Origin: Flavobacterium sp.
GTDB lineage: Bacteria; Bacteroidota; Bacteroidia; Flavobacteriales; Flavobacteriaceae
Direction of reading: 5' to 3'
NCBI GenBank assembly: GCA_012270005.1
Contig: JAAXJD010000097.1
Coordinates: 1 to 46,740 of the forward strand
Length of the DNA stretch: 46,740 nt
In this document: positions 23,312 to 32,347 of the stretch, in pieces
Layout of the letters: each line of letters begins with the position of its first letter
Position numbering within the stretch: the stretch's first letter is position 1
The notes under the pieces: model-generated
The model's input: only the letters and a program-made list of their open reading frames with translations
Told to the model about the DNA's origin: nothing
The model's database searches: none
Position numbers and translations under genes: made by a program

Positions 23312-23791
23312 ATGAGCAAGTTTCGTTTAGATGAAGTTGATCATCAGATTCTTGATATGCTGATAGACAACACAAGGGTGCCTTTTACAGATATAGCAAA
23401 AAAGTTACTAATATCTGCAGGTACTGTACACGTGAGAGTGAAAAAGATGGAAGATGCGGGCATCATCATGGGATCGTCTCTTACATTAGATTATGAGAAG
23501 CTTGGTTACTCTTTTATTGCTTATGTGGGTGTGTTTTTACATAACACTTCTCAGACAAAGTTTGTTTTAGAGAGGATAAACGAAATCCCGTACGTAACGG
23601 TAGCACATGTTACTACAGGTAAGTTTAATATCTTCTGTAAAATAAGAGCAAAGGATACTAAGCATGCTAAAGAAGTAATCTTTATGATTGATGATATTGA
23701 AGGTGTATACAGGACTGAAACAATGATTTCTCTTGAAGAAAGCATTAACGACAAGAAAAGGCTGATGCACACAATATTTAAAGATTTGTAA
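23312..23791 (+). CDS. Lrp/AsnC family transcriptional regulator
   Basis: 159 residues. N-terminal helix-turn-helix (about 1-60) with LDEVDHQILDMLIDNTR and ISAGTVHVRVKKMEDAG; C-terminal RAM ligand-binding domain (about 70-150) with VTVAHVTTGKFNIFCKIRAKD. Such proteins form octamers and respond to amino acids. The target is not evident; the gene has its own terminator and lies ahead of PEP carboxylase. Confidence 0.93.
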   Translation: MSKFRLDEVDHQILDMLIDNTRVPFTDIAKKLLISAGTVHVRVKKMEDAGIIMGSSLTLDYEKLGYSFIAYVGVFLHNTSQTKFVLERINEIPYVTVAHVTTGKFNIFCKIRAKDTKHAKEVIFMIDDIEGVYRTETMISLEESINDKKRLMHTIFKDL

Positions 23792-23813
23792 GAATTTTTA
23801 AAGAAAGATTAAG

Positions 23814-23844
23814 ACCCTCGTGAAGTTTTCATGAGGGTTTTTTT
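23814..23844 (+). terminator. Rho-independent terminator of the Lrp/AsnC gene
   Basis: CCCTCGTGAA pairs with TTCATGAGGG (one G-T pair) around a 3-base loop, followed by seven T. Confidence 0.8.
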
Positions 23845-23870
23845 ATTAACTTCATCAAAAAAACATAAGC

Positions 23871-26447
23871 ATGTATCCTGCCAGTAGAATAGAACGTTTT
23901 GATGAAAACGTACGCCTTAAATATCAGTTGTTTAACAGTATTTTTATAACGCTTCCCTTTACAGATATAGACAATACAGGTGTGCTGTTGCCACTGTTTT
24001 CTGAACTGTGCGAGGAAGGATATAAAAAGCACCTTAGCCCAGAGGAAATCTTTAATCAGTTTGCCCACAAGTACCTGCAGGGTGTGTCTGAAGAGGACAG
24101 GATAGGGCTCATGTTTCGTTTTATACAATATGTAGAGCGCCAGGTGGTTTTATTTGATGCCATAGAAGATGCTGCATTTACAGAGCTAAATAATCTTGAA
24201 GGAAGTGGTACACTGCGTGAGGCACGCGAGAAGGCAGAAAATGCAAGCCTTATGCCTGAGCTGCGCGAATTTTTAGAACATTTTACCGTGCGTCCTGTGC
24301 TTACGGCGCACCCCACCCAGTTTTACCCCGGAGAGGTGCTGGGTATCATTACAGATTTAACCAATGCCATACGAAGAAACAGCCTTAGTGAAGTAAAAAC
24401 ACTGCTGGCACAGCTTGGTAAAACACCGTTTATTAAAAAGGAAAAACCTACGCCTTATGACGAGGCTATTAGCCTGCTGTGGTATCTGGAAAATGTATTT
24501 TATAAAGCAGCGGGTGATATTTCTCATTATGTTCAAGAATACATTTACAAGGGAGAGCTGATTCCTGACCCTATAATTGCATTTGGTTTTTGGCCGGGGG
24601 GCGACAGGGATGGAAATCCGTTTGTTACTACAGAAATTACACTTAAAGTGGCCGATAGGCTGCGTACATCAATACTCAAATGCTACTATTACGACATCAG
24701 GCAGTTAAAAAGGCATCTTACCTTTGTTAACGTGCACGATAAGGTGGTAGATATTGAAGACAGGCTCTACAGGTCGGTTTTTTACTCAAAGGGCGATATT
24801 TACATTACACTGGACGAACTGAAGTCTAAATTATTAGAGATTAGGCAGGTAGTTATAGAGCATCATCAATCGCTATATTTAGATGAAATTGATAATCTTA
24901 TAAATAAAGTAAACCAGTTTGGGTTCCATTTTGCTACTCTGGACATAAGGCAAAACAGTCGCATACACGATGCGGTATTTGCTGATGTAGTGAAGCATCT
25001 GCAGGAACATCATGAATTTACCGGTGATTACGCCTCTTTATCGGATACAGAAAAAGTACGGGCATTGGCTTCAATTACTGCTGTTATAAAGCCTGAAGAT
25101 TTTTCTGAAGAGAACACTCGATTGACACTGGAATCCATACAGGCAATAAAGACAATACAAACACGTAATGGCGAACGCGGCTGTAACCGATATATAATAA
25201 GTAACAATGAAAGTGCACTCAATGTACTGGAACTTCTTACTATGTTCTCTGTTTTGGGTATTAAAGACCCGCATGTAGATATTACACCACTTTTTGAAAC
25301 CGTAGACGATCTTAAAGAAGCTGGCGATGTTATGAAGTTGCTGTATGAGCACCCTCAGTATTCAGCGCATTTAAAACGCAGGGGCAATAAGCAAAACATA
25401 ATGCTTGGCTTTAGCGATGGTACTAAAGACGGTGGTTACCTTATGGCAAACTGGAGTATTTATCGTGCCAAGGAAGACCTTACTGCAATGGCACGCCAGT
25501 ATGATGTAAAAGTGATATTTTTTGACGGGCGTGGCGGGCCACCGGCGCGCGGCGGAGGAAAAACGCATAAATTTTATGCCTCACTGGGATCTACCATAGA
25601 AAATAATCAAATACAAATTACTGTACAAGGGCAAACCATAAGCAGTAATTTCGGTACGCTGGACAGTTGCCGTTTTAACCTGGAAAACCTGCTTAGTGCC
25701 GGTATAACAAACAGCGTATTTAAAAAAGACGAAAAACAGTTTACCGATGCGCAAAAGGAACTTGTGCAAGATATGGCAAGGATGAGTTATGAAAAATACT
25801 CAGCGTTTAAAAGCCATCCTAAATTCCTTCCTTATTTACAGGATATGAGTACTTTAAACTATTATGCCAAAGCAAACATAGGAAGCCGCCCAAGCAAGCG
25901 AAATAAAGGTAATGAGCTTAACTTTGGCGACCTGCGCGCTATTCCGTTTGTGGGTAGCTGGGCGCAAATGAAGCAAAATGTTCCGGGTTTCTTTGGTGTG
26001 GGGCATGCCTTGGGGGAATATGAGCGCAACGGACGTTGGGATGAAGTTGTGGCACTATACCGCGATTCTTTGTTTTTCCGTACCTTGCTGGAAAATAGTA
26101 TGATGTCTTTAAGTAAGTCGTTCTTTCCGTTAACGGCTTACATGAAAAACGACCCTGAGTTTGGCGAGTTTTGGCAAATAATATACGATGAGTACCTGGA
26201 AACACGACGTTTACTGCTTAAAATTTCGGGCTACAAGGAACTTATGGAAAATTACCCTGACGGATGGGCGTCCATTAAAATCAGGGAAGGTATTGTGCTG
26301 CCGTTGTTAACCATACAGCAGTATGCGCTGATACAAATCAGGAAAATGAAAAACGGAAACAGGCCGGATAACCTGCTTGAAACCTACGAAAAAATAGTAA
26401 CCCGTTCCCTGTTCGGAAACATAAATGCCAGCAGGAACTCAGCATAA
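23871..26447 (+). CDS. ppc: Phosphoenolpyruvate carboxylase
   Basis: 858 residues, in the range of bacterial enzymes. It adds bicarbonate to PEP to give oxaloacetate, refilling the TCA cycle. The catalytic histidine lies in VLTAHPTQ (about residue 144); FWPGGDRDGNPFVT, GFSDGTKDGGYL (the lysine-containing loop) and the glycine-rich loop GRGGPPARGGGKTH (about 558-571) are present. SNFGTLDSCRFNLENLL replaces the more usual repeat of serine and tyrosine in some enzymes, but the overall pattern is flavobacterial. It is 3 bases ahead of a DinB-family gene and likely co-transcribed with it. Confidence 0.95.
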   Translation: MYPASRIERFDENVRLKYQLFNSIFITLPFTDIDNTGVLLPLFSELCEEGYKKHLSPEEIFNQFAHKYLQGVSEEDRIGLMFRFIQYVERQVVLFDAIEDAAFTELNNLEGSGTLREAREKAENASLMPELREFLEHFTVRPVLTAHPTQFYPGEVLGIITDLTNAIRRNSLSEVKTLLAQLGKTPFIKKEKPTPYDEAISLLWYLENVFYKAAGDISHYVQEYIYKGELIPDPIIAFGFWPGGDRDGNPFVTTEITLKVADRLRTSILKCYYYDIRQLKRHLTFVNVHDKVVDIEDRLYRSVFYSKGDIYITLDELKSKLLEIRQVVIEHHQSLYLDEIDNLINKVNQFGFHFATLDIRQNSRIHDAVFADVVKHLQEHHEFTGDYASLSDTEKVRALASITAVIKPEDFSEENTRLTLESIQAIKTIQTRNGERGCNRYIISNNESALNVLELLTMFSVLGIKDPHVDITPLFETVDDLKEAGDVMKLLYEHPQYSAHLKRRGNKQNIMLGFSDGTKDGGYLMANWSIYRAKEDLTAMARQYDVKVIFFDGRGGPPARGGGKTHKFYASLGSTIENNQIQITVQGQTISSNFGTLDSCRFNLENLLSAGITNSVFKKDEKQFTDAQKELVQDMARMSYEKYSAFKSHPKFLPYLQDMSTLNYYAKANIGSRPSKRNKGNELNFGDLRAIPFVGSWAQMKQNVPGFFGVGHALGEYERNGRWDEVVALYRDSLFFRTLLENSMMSLSKSFFPLTAYMKNDPEFGEFWQIIYDEYLETRRLLLKISGYKELMENYPDGWASIKIREGIVLPLLTIQQYALIQIRKMKNGNRPDNLLETYEKIVTRSLFGNINASRNSA

Positions 26448-26450
26448 TAT

Positions 26451-26969
26451 ATGAAAATTACAGATATACAGCCTTCTGAATATGCTCCGTACCAGGAAGC
26501 ATACATTAAACTTGTGAGCGATGAGTGGAGCCTTACCGAAGAAATGGAAGTAAGCCTTCACAACTTTATCCATTTTGTTAGGGAAATCCCTATGGATAAA
26601 TACGAGTATAGATATGCAGAAGGAAAATGGACAATTAAAGACATTATACAACACCTTATAGACTGCGAAAGGATTTTTGCGTACAGGGCACTTAGAATAG
26701 GCAGGGGAGATACTACCCCTTTACCCGGTTTTGAAGAGAATGACTATGCACTTTCGGCGCAGGCAGACCGACGCTCATTGCAGGATTTGCTTAATGAGTT
26801 TTCTATGGTAAGGCATGCTAACATACTTATGTTTAAGTCGTTTACAAAAGACGATTTAATGCGTACGGGTAGTGCCAGCGGTTATACCATTTCTGTGCGT
26901 GCATTTGGCTTTTTAATAATAGGGCACCAGTTGCATCATATTAATGTGTTTCAAGAAAGATATTTGTAG
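26451..26969 (+). CDS. DinB family four-helix protein
   Basis: 172 residues. The metal-binding histidines of the DinB fold are likely in IIQHLIDCE (about residue 67) and in GHQLHHINVF near the C-terminus. EGKWTIKDIIQHLIDCERIFAYRALRI is the family core. Members act as thiol transferases or have unknown roles. Only 3 bases separate it from ppc. Confidence 0.85.
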   Translation: MKITDIQPSEYAPYQEAYIKLVSDEWSLTEEMEVSLHNFIHFVREIPMDKYEYRYAEGKWTIKDIIQHLIDCERIFAYRALRIGRGDTTPLPGFEENDYALSAQADRRSLQDLLNEFSMVRHANILMFKSFTKDDLMRTGSASGYTISVRAFGFLIIGHQLHHINVFQERYL

Positions 26970-26974
26970 CTTTG
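26967..26974 (+). promoter_or_regulatory. -7 promoter element overlapping the dinB-family stop
   Basis: TAGCTTTG fits TAnnTTTG; its first three bases are the stop codon of the preceding gene. It lies 21 bases before the DUF1801 start. Confidence 0.4.
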
Positions 26975-26994
26975 TATAAACGTATACTATTATT

Positions 26995-27465
26995 ATGATT
27001 TCTACAGCTGCCACACCTGATGAGTATTTTGAATCCTTACCTGCAGACAGGCAGGAAGTTATTAACCGGCTTTATAATACAATAGCTAAAAACTTGCCAC
27101 ATGGCTTTGACCAGAGAATGAGTTATGGCATGCTTACCTGGGTAGTGCCGCATAGCATTTATCCTAACGGTTACCATTGTGACCCGAAACAGGCACTGCC
27201 ATTTTTAAGCCTTGCTTCGCAAAAGAATTTTATAGCACTTTACCATATGGGTATTTATGCTGATAAAGCGCTTTACGACTGGTTTGTTGCGGAATACCCC
27301 AAGCACAGCAAAACAAAGCTGGATATGGGTAAGAGCTGTATACGTTTTAAAAAGCCCGAAAATATTCCTTTTGATCTGCTGGCGGAGCTTTTTCAAAAAA
27401 TGACACCTGCTGACTGGGTTATGCAATACGAAAAAATGCTGAATGCCCCGCGCGAAACCAAATAA
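26995..27465 (+). CDS. DUF1801 family protein
   Basis: 156 residues, cytosolic. ADRQEVINRLYNTIAKNLPHGFDQRMSYGMLTW and SCIRFKKPENIP match the DUF1801 (YdhG-like) domain, whose biochemical role is unknown. It is the last plus-strand gene before a two-way terminator. Confidence 0.82.
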   Translation: MISTAATPDEYFESLPADRQEVINRLYNTIAKNLPHGFDQRMSYGMLTWVVPHSIYPNGYHCDPKQALPFLSLASQKNFIALYHMGIYADKALYDWFVAEYPKHSKTKLDMGKSCIRFKKPENIPFDLLAELFQKMTPADWVMQYEKMLNAPRETK

Positions 27466-27499
27466 AAAAATCCTGAAGAGACCATCTTCAGGATTTTTT
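27464..27499. terminator. Bidirectional terminator
   Basis: TCCTGAAGA and TCTTCAGGA form a perfect 9-bp stem with a 5-base loop; six T follow on the plus strand and seven A precede it, so it suits both the DUF1801 gene and the opposing secreted-protein gene. Confidence 0.85.
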
Positions 27500-27540
27500 C
27501 GCTTATAAAGCGATTGACTAAAAACTCAAATTGATATTTC

Positions 27541-28065
27541 TTATGGGTTAGAAACTTTAGTGTAGGTCTCTAGCCTAAATCCGTCATTTTTTGGATCGTA
27601 GGTTTCAACCAAAAAGTTACCCGAATCGTCAAAATGTGCTATTGAAGTGCCTTGTTTGGTTCGGAATACATATTGCCCCCCTGCGGTTTTGCGTATCACA
27701 CCATAGTTCATGTCTGATTTAGATGCGATTTTATATCCGTTTTTATCGGTAACAAAAATGTAACGAGCACCGTTCATTTCGTAGTAAGTAGGTATGCCAT
27801 CGCCCTGTATTTTTGTAGAAGAAGTAACCTCTACAGGTGTATTTTTTACCTCCTTGTTCAAGGCATTGCTGTCGGCGTTTTTCAACTCTATATTTTGGGT
27901 GGCTTCCGTAGTTTCTGTTTTGGTAACTTTTTTAGGTTTACCGGTTCCGTTGTTTACAGTTACCGTAGTTGTGGTAGTTTCTTTGGTTACATTTGGGCTT
28001 ACCTGGGCAAGCGCACCCACACTAAGGGCAAGCATTAGTATTGAACTTATCGTTTTCATAATCAT
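27541..28065 (-). CDS. Small secreted protein of unknown function, Thr-rich
   Basis: 174 residues with a signal peptide of about 20 residues (ISSILMLALSVGALAQ). A Thr/Val/Lys-rich stretch (KETTTTTVTVNNGTGKPKKVTKTETTEAT, about 28-56) looks unstructured; the C-terminal half has short beta-like segments (YEMNGARYIFVTDKNGYKI and GQYVFRTKQGTSIAHFDDSGNF). A second ATG two codons in (MKTISS) is the alternative start. Family not recognised. Stand-alone gene. Confidence 0.65.
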   Translation of the reverse strand: MIMKTISSILMLALSVGALAQVSPNVTKETTTTTVTVNNGTGKPKKVTKTETTEATQNIELKNADSNALNKEVKNTPVEVTSSTKIQGDGIPTYYEMNGARYIFVTDKNGYKIASKSDMNYGVIRKTAGGQYVFRTKQGTSIAHFDDSGNFLVETYDPKNDGFRLETYTKVSNP

Positions 28066-28214
28066 GTTTTTAATGTTACTGATACAAAAGTAAAAGCACG
28101 ATGTTAAAGCCCATGGTAACGAAACTATAAAGAAAGCCTAAATGTTATTTGCTCCGTTTTGCTGTGTTGTTGTTGCGTAGAATTGTGTATTAGGCATGCT
28201 GGGATAAAACTAAG

Positions 28215-28245
28215 TTGCTCAATAGATTCAAAAAATATATCTTTG
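28215..28245 (+). promoter_or_regulatory. Promoter of ychF
   Basis: TTG (28215-28217), a 20-base spacer and TATCTTTG (28238-28245) match the Bacteroidetes -33/-7 pattern very well. The start codon follows by 26 bases. Confidence 0.65.
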
Positions 28246-28270
28246 CACCCTTTAAAAACAACAATTTATA

Positions 28271-29365
28271 ATGAAAGCAGGTATCGTAGGATTGCCAAAC
28301 GTAGGTAAATCAACTCTTTTTAACTGTCTGTCTAACGCTAAGGCGCAAAGTGCAAACTTTCCGTTCTGTACCATAGAGCCAAACGTAGGGGTAGTAAACG
28401 TGCCCGACCCAAGGCTGTTAAAGTTAGAGGAACTTGTAAATCCGGAGCGTGTTGTACCTGCTACCGTAGAAATTGTAGATATTGCCGGTCTTGTAAAAGG
28501 TGCCAGCAGGGGCGAGGGCCTTGGTAACCAGTTTTTAGGTAACATACGCGAGTGTAACGCCATTATACACGTACTGCGTTGTTTTGATAACGATAATATT
28601 GTTCACGTAGATGGTAGTGTAAACCCTATACGCGATAAGGAAACCATAGATATAGAGCTACAGCTTAAAGACCTTGAAACCATAGAAAAGCGCCTTGAAA
28701 AAGCTAAAAAAGCAGCTAAGGTAGGTTCTAAAGAAGCTCAGGCAGAGGTAGCGCTGTTGGAAAGGATAAAAGACGCCCTGTTACAGGCAAAATCGGCGCG
28801 TACCGTAATTCCACAAAACGACGAAGAAGAAAAACTGTTAGAAAGTTTTCAGCTTATAACAACCAAGCCTGTACTGTACGTTTGTAATGTAGATGAGTCA
28901 TCTGCCGTTAACGGAAACAAATATGTAGAGCAGGTAAGGGAACTGGTAAAAGATGAAAATGCACAGGTGCTATATCTCGCAGTAGGTACCGAAGCTGATA
29001 TTACAGAGCTTGAAACCTTTGAGGAGCGCCAGATGTTCCTGGAAGACCTTGGGTTAAAAGAGCCGGGTTCGTCGGCACTAATCAGGTCGGCTTACAAGCT
29101 ACTTTCTTTACAGACCTACTTTACAGCAGGTGTTAAAGAGGTTAGGGCATGGACTATAAACATAGGCAGTACTGCTCCGCAGGCAGCCGGTGTTATCCAT
29201 ACTGATTTTGAAAAAGGATTTATCCGTGCCGAAGTAATCGCTTACGATGATTATGTAACGTTTGGCTCAGAAAGCAAAGTAAAAGAAGCCGGTAAGCTAA
29301 GGGTAGAAGGCAAAGAATACATTGTAAAAGATGGCGATGTAATGCACTTTAGATTTAACGTATAA
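28271..29365 (+). CDS. ychF: Redox-regulated ribosome-binding ATPase YchF
   Basis: 364 residues, the family length. Obg-like P-loop GLPNVGKST (about residues 7-15), DIAGLVKGASRGEGLGNQFL (G3 and switch region), a central coiled coil (about 130-190) and NVDESS in place of the GTP-specific NKxD, which explains ATP use in this family. The C-terminal TGS domain (about 280-362) has RAWTINIGSTAPQAAGVIHTDFEKGFIRAEV. It binds ribosomes; the exact role is debated. Confidence 0.96.
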   Translation: MKAGIVGLPNVGKSTLFNCLSNAKAQSANFPFCTIEPNVGVVNVPDPRLLKLEELVNPERVVPATVEIVDIAGLVKGASRGEGLGNQFLGNIRECNAIIHVLRCFDNDNIVHVDGSVNPIRDKETIDIELQLKDLETIEKRLEKAKKAAKVGSKEAQAEVALLERIKDALLQAKSARTVIPQNDEEEKLLESFQLITTKPVLYVCNVDESSAVNGNKYVEQVRELVKDENAQVLYLAVGTEADITELETFEERQMFLEDLGLKEPGSSALIRSAYKLLSLQTYFTAGVKEVRAWTINIGSTAPQAAGVIHTDFEKGFIRAEVIAYDDYVTFGSESKVKEAGKLRVEGKEYIVKDGDVMHFRFNV

Positions 29366-29377
29366 CGCAAAACATAC

Positions 29378-29403
29378 AAACCGTGCCCAGCACGGTTTTT
29401 TTT
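29378..29403 (+). terminator. Rho-independent terminator of ychF
   Basis: AAACCGTGC and GCACGGTTT form a 9-bp stem with a 3-base loop, followed by more T. Confidence 0.85.
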
Positions 29404-29481
29404 GTGTTTTTACTACACGTTGCCAAATAAAAATCTCGTTAATTTACTATATATTTTACAGTGCAATTAAACCTTATTAGC

Positions 29482-29489
29482 TAACTTTG
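29482..29489 (+). promoter_or_regulatory. -7 promoter element of lpdA
   Basis: TAACTTTG fits TAnnTTTG and lies 37 bases before the ATG. Confidence 0.5.
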
Positions 29490-29526
29490 CACTACGAAAT
29501 TTCAACCGTATTAAACTATAATCCAT

Positions 29527-30933
29527 ATGAGTTCATTTGACGTTGTCGTTATAGGTTCGGGACCAGGTGGTTACGTTGCTGCCATCCGTTCTGCCCAGCT
29601 TGGTTTTAAAACAGCTATCATAGAAAAATATCCTACTCTTGGTGGTACCTGCCTAAACGTAGGTTGTATCCCTAGTAAAGCGCTTCTTGATTCATCGCAC
29701 CACTACCATGATGCTACCTCGCATTTTGCAGAGCACGGTATTGACATTGCGGGCGAAATCAAGGTAAACTTTGAGCAGATGATAGCACGCAAGCAGGGCG
29801 TTGTAGACCAAAACGTTAGCGGCATTAAATACCTTATGGACAAAAACAAAATCACGGTTTTTGAAGGTGTCGGCTCTTTTGAAGATGCTACGCACATAAA
29901 CGTTGCTAAAAACGACGGCAGTACAGAGGTAATCGAAGCTAAAAATACTATTATAGCTACGGGTTCTAAGCCTTCTTCGCTTCCGTTTATTAAAATAGAT
30001 AAAGAAAGAATCATAACATCTACCGAAGCCCTTAAACTTAAAGAAGTGCCTAAGCACCTTATTGTTATAGGTGGTGGTGTTATAGGGCTGGAGCTTGGAC
30101 AGGTGTACCTTCGCCTTGGGGCACAGGTTTCTGTAGTAGAATATCTGGACCGTATTATTCCGGGTATGGATGGAGCTCTTAGTAAAGAGCTTACTAAAGT
30201 ACTTAAGAAACAAGGCATGAAATTCTACACTTCGCACAAGGTAAAATCTGTTGAGCGTGCCGGAGAAGGGGTACAGGTACAAGCTGAAAACGCTAAAGGC
30301 GAAACAATTACTTTAGATGGGGATTACTCTCTGTTATCTTTAGTGAGTCTTCGTTACACAGATGGGATTAATGCCGAAAAGGCTGGCGTTAAAATTACAG
30401 AACGCGGCCAGATAGAAGTGAATGATCACCTGCAAACCAGCGTGCCTAACATTTACGCCATAGGCGATGTGGTAAAAGGTGCCATGCTTGCCCATAAGGC
30501 AGAGGAAGAAGGCGTGTTTGTTGCAGAAACCATTGCCGGACAAAAACCTCACATAGATTATAACCTTATCCCTGGTGTGGTATACACCTGGCCTGAAGTG
30601 GCTGCTGTAGGTAAAACAGAAGAACAGCTTAAAGAGGCGGGTATTGCTTACAAAGTGGGCAGTTTCCCGTTCAAGGCACTGGGACGTAGCCGTGCAAGTA
30701 TGGATACAGACGGTTTTGCAAAAATCCTGGCGGATGCTACCACCGATGAAGTACTGGGTGTACACATTATTGGCGCCCGTGCCGCCGACCTTATTTCTGA
30801 AGGCGTAACGGCTATGGAGTTCAGGGCCTCCGCCGAAGATATTTCGCGTATGAGCCACGCTCACCCTACATATTCTGAAGCTATTAAAGAAGCGGCACTT
30901 GCTGCTACAGATAACAGGGCACTACACGTATAA
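29527..30933 (+). CDS. lpdA: Dihydrolipoyl dehydrogenase, with one scrambled segment
   Basis: 468 residues. It reoxidises lipoamide in the pyruvate and 2-oxoglutarate dehydrogenase complexes. FAD-binding GSGPGGYVAA, the redox pair C42/C47 in GGTCLNVGCIPSK, the NAD-binding VIGGGVIGLELG, YAIGDV and the catalytic histidine-glutamate in HAHPTYSE (about 446-453) are all normal. Residues about 269-276 (LLSLVSLR; 30331-30354) are not: the family has a pattern like LVAVGRRP here, with the conserved glycine-arginine. Frame is kept on both sides, and most differences could come from single G-to-T changes. Own promoter and terminator. Confidence 0.92.
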   Translation: MSSFDVVVIGSGPGGYVAAIRSAQLGFKTAIIEKYPTLGGTCLNVGCIPSKALLDSSHHYHDATSHFAEHGIDIAGEIKVNFEQMIARKQGVVDQNVSGIKYLMDKNKITVFEGVGSFEDATHINVAKNDGSTEVIEAKNTIIATGSKPSSLPFIKIDKERIITSTEALKLKEVPKHLIVIGGGVIGLELGQVYLRLGAQVSVVEYLDRIIPGMDGALSKELTKVLKKQGMKFYTSHKVKSVERAGEGVQVQAENAKGETITLDGDYSLLSLVSLRYTDGINAEKAGVKITERGQIEVNDHLQTSVPNIYAIGDVVKGAMLAHKAEEEGVFVAETIAGQKPHIDYNLIPGVVYTWPEVAAVGKTEEQLKEAGIAYKVGSFPFKALGRSRASMDTDGFAKILADATTDEVLGVHIIGARAADLISEGVTAMEFRASAEDISRMSHAHPTYSEAIKEAALAATDNRALHV

Positions 30934-30951
30934 AATATTTTTTAATGAATA

Positions 30952-30980
30952 ACAAAACCCGCTGCTCAGCGGGTTTTGTG
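30952..30980 (+). terminator. Terminator of lpdA
   Basis: CAAAACCCGCTG and CAGCGGGTTTTG form a 12-bp inverted repeat separated by CT. Its T-rich tail also supplies the -33 element of the next gene. Confidence 0.8.
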
Positions 30981-31005
30981 TTTATTTTTAGTTGTTGTAA
31001 CTTTG
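30976..31005 (+). promoter_or_regulatory. Promoter of pabB
   Basis: TTG (30976-30978), a 19-base spacer and TAACTTTG (30998-31005) match the Bacteroidetes pattern. The -33 element lies in the 3' arm of the lpdA terminator. The TTG start of pabB is 20 bases further on. Confidence 0.6.
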
Positions 31006-31025
31006 ATTCTTTCAAATAAAAACCT

Positions 31026-32324
31026 TTGAGAAGTACACAAAAATATACCCTTGAGGATCCGATGCTTTTTAAGCAACAGATGCTGGGCTGGGCACAACAA
31101 TACAGGGAAGTTGTATGGCTTGATTCTAACGGATATAGCCAGCAGTATACGTCTTATGATGCAGTATTGGCTGTAGATGCATTTACGTCCGTGATTACTG
31201 ACTACTATAAGGCATTCGAAGATTTGGCAGCGTACCGCCGTGTAACAGCCGACTGGATTTTTGGTTACCTTTCGTACGACCTTAAAAACGATACTGAAAA
31301 TCTTACTTCGGGTAATTTTGACGGACTCGGTTTTGCCGATTTGTTTTTCTTCCAGCCAAAAAAACTGTTGTTGTTAAAAGGAGACGAGCTTGAAATGCTG
31401 TATCTGCCACTTTGTGATGACGAAATAGATGATGACTTTCTGGCAATATCACAATGGAAGCCGGAGCAGGCACTATCCATTTCGAAACCATTGAATATAA
31501 AACAGCGTATTTCTAAAGAGGAGTATATTAAAAAGGCCGATAAAATGCTGTCGCATATATACAGGGGCGACATTTATGAGGCAAACTTTTGTATGGAGTT
31601 TTATGCAGAGAATGCCGAATTACATCCTTTAGATACTTATATGAGGTTGAATGCTATTTCAGAGCCTCCGTTTGCGGTATTCCTTAAAAATTACAAGCAC
31701 TACTTGCTTAGTGCATCCCCGGAACGGTATTTGCGTAAGGAAGGAAAAAAAGTTATTTCTCAGCCTATAAAAGGTACCGCGCGCCGTAGCGAAAATCCAT
31801 CCGAAGATGCCCAAATCAAACTGGCGCTTTTGGCAGACGAAAAGGAACGTTCTGAAAATATAATGATTGTAGACCTGGTACGTAACGACCTGAGCCATAC
31901 AGCAGAAAAACAGTCGGTAAAGGTGGAAGAGCTCTGCGGAGCCTACACTTTTAAGCAGGTGCATCATCTTATTTCTACCGTAACAAGTGTAGTTCACGAA
32001 GATTGCGTTGCCGAAGAGGTGCTGCGTACCACATTCCCTATGGGAAGTATGACGGGCGCACCAAAAATATCTGCAATGCAGATTATTGAAAATCTTGAAG
32101 AAACAAAACGCGGCCTATACAGCGGTGCTGTGGGATATTTTACCCCTAATGGGGATTTTGACTTTAATGTGGTTATCCGAAGCATTTTGTATAATGAACT
32201 AAACCGTTATGTTTCATTTTCGGTGGGTAGTGCAATTACAGTAGAAGCTACACCTGAAAAAGAGTATGAGGAATGCCTGTTAAAAGCGGGTGCTATGTAC
32301 CGTGTCCTAAATACCAATCTGTAA
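31026..32324 (+). CDS. pabB: Aminodeoxychorismate synthase component I (chorismate-binding enzyme)
   Basis: 432 residues from a TTG start; upstream sequence is promoter. Chorismate-binding core: the segment IYRGDIYEANFCMEFYAE, SPERYLRKEGKKVISQPIKGT (about 229-249), MIVDLVRNDLS, FPMGSMTGAPKISAM (about 339-353) and GLYSGAVGYF. These also occur in anthranilate synthase TrpE, but the short N-terminal domain and the KGT lysine stretch favour PabB, which makes 4-amino-4-deoxychorismate for folate. No glutamine amidotransferase gene is adjacent. TilS follows after 23 bases. Confidence 0.85.
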   Translation: MRSTQKYTLEDPMLFKQQMLGWAQQYREVVWLDSNGYSQQYTSYDAVLAVDAFTSVITDYYKAFEDLAAYRRVTADWIFGYLSYDLKNDTENLTSGNFDGLGFADLFFFQPKKLLLLKGDELEMLYLPLCDDEIDDDFLAISQWKPEQALSISKPLNIKQRISKEEYIKKADKMLSHIYRGDIYEANFCMEFYAENAELHPLDTYMRLNAISEPPFAVFLKNYKHYLLSASPERYLRKEGKKVISQPIKGTARRSENPSEDAQIKLALLADEKERSENIMIVDLVRNDLSHTAEKQSVKVEELCGAYTFKQVHHLISTVTSVVHEDCVAEEVLRTTFPMGSMTGAPKISAMQIIENLEETKRGLYSGAVGYFTPNGDFDFNVVIRSILYNELNRYVSFSVGSAITVEATPEKEYEECLLKAGAMYRVLNTNL

Positions 32325-32334
32325 TAATATTTAT

Positions 32335-32342
32335 TACCTTTG
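32335..32342 (+). promoter_or_regulatory. -7 promoter element directly before tilS
   Basis: TACCTTTG fits TAnnTTTG and ends 5 bases before the ATG at 32348, so a transcript from it would have almost no leader. Confidence 0.4.
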
Positions 32343-32347
32343 TAAGT

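Noticed and set aside
29692..30864. Long minus-strand frames across lpdA
   Set aside because: Shadows of the conserved plus-strand enzyme with unnatural composition.
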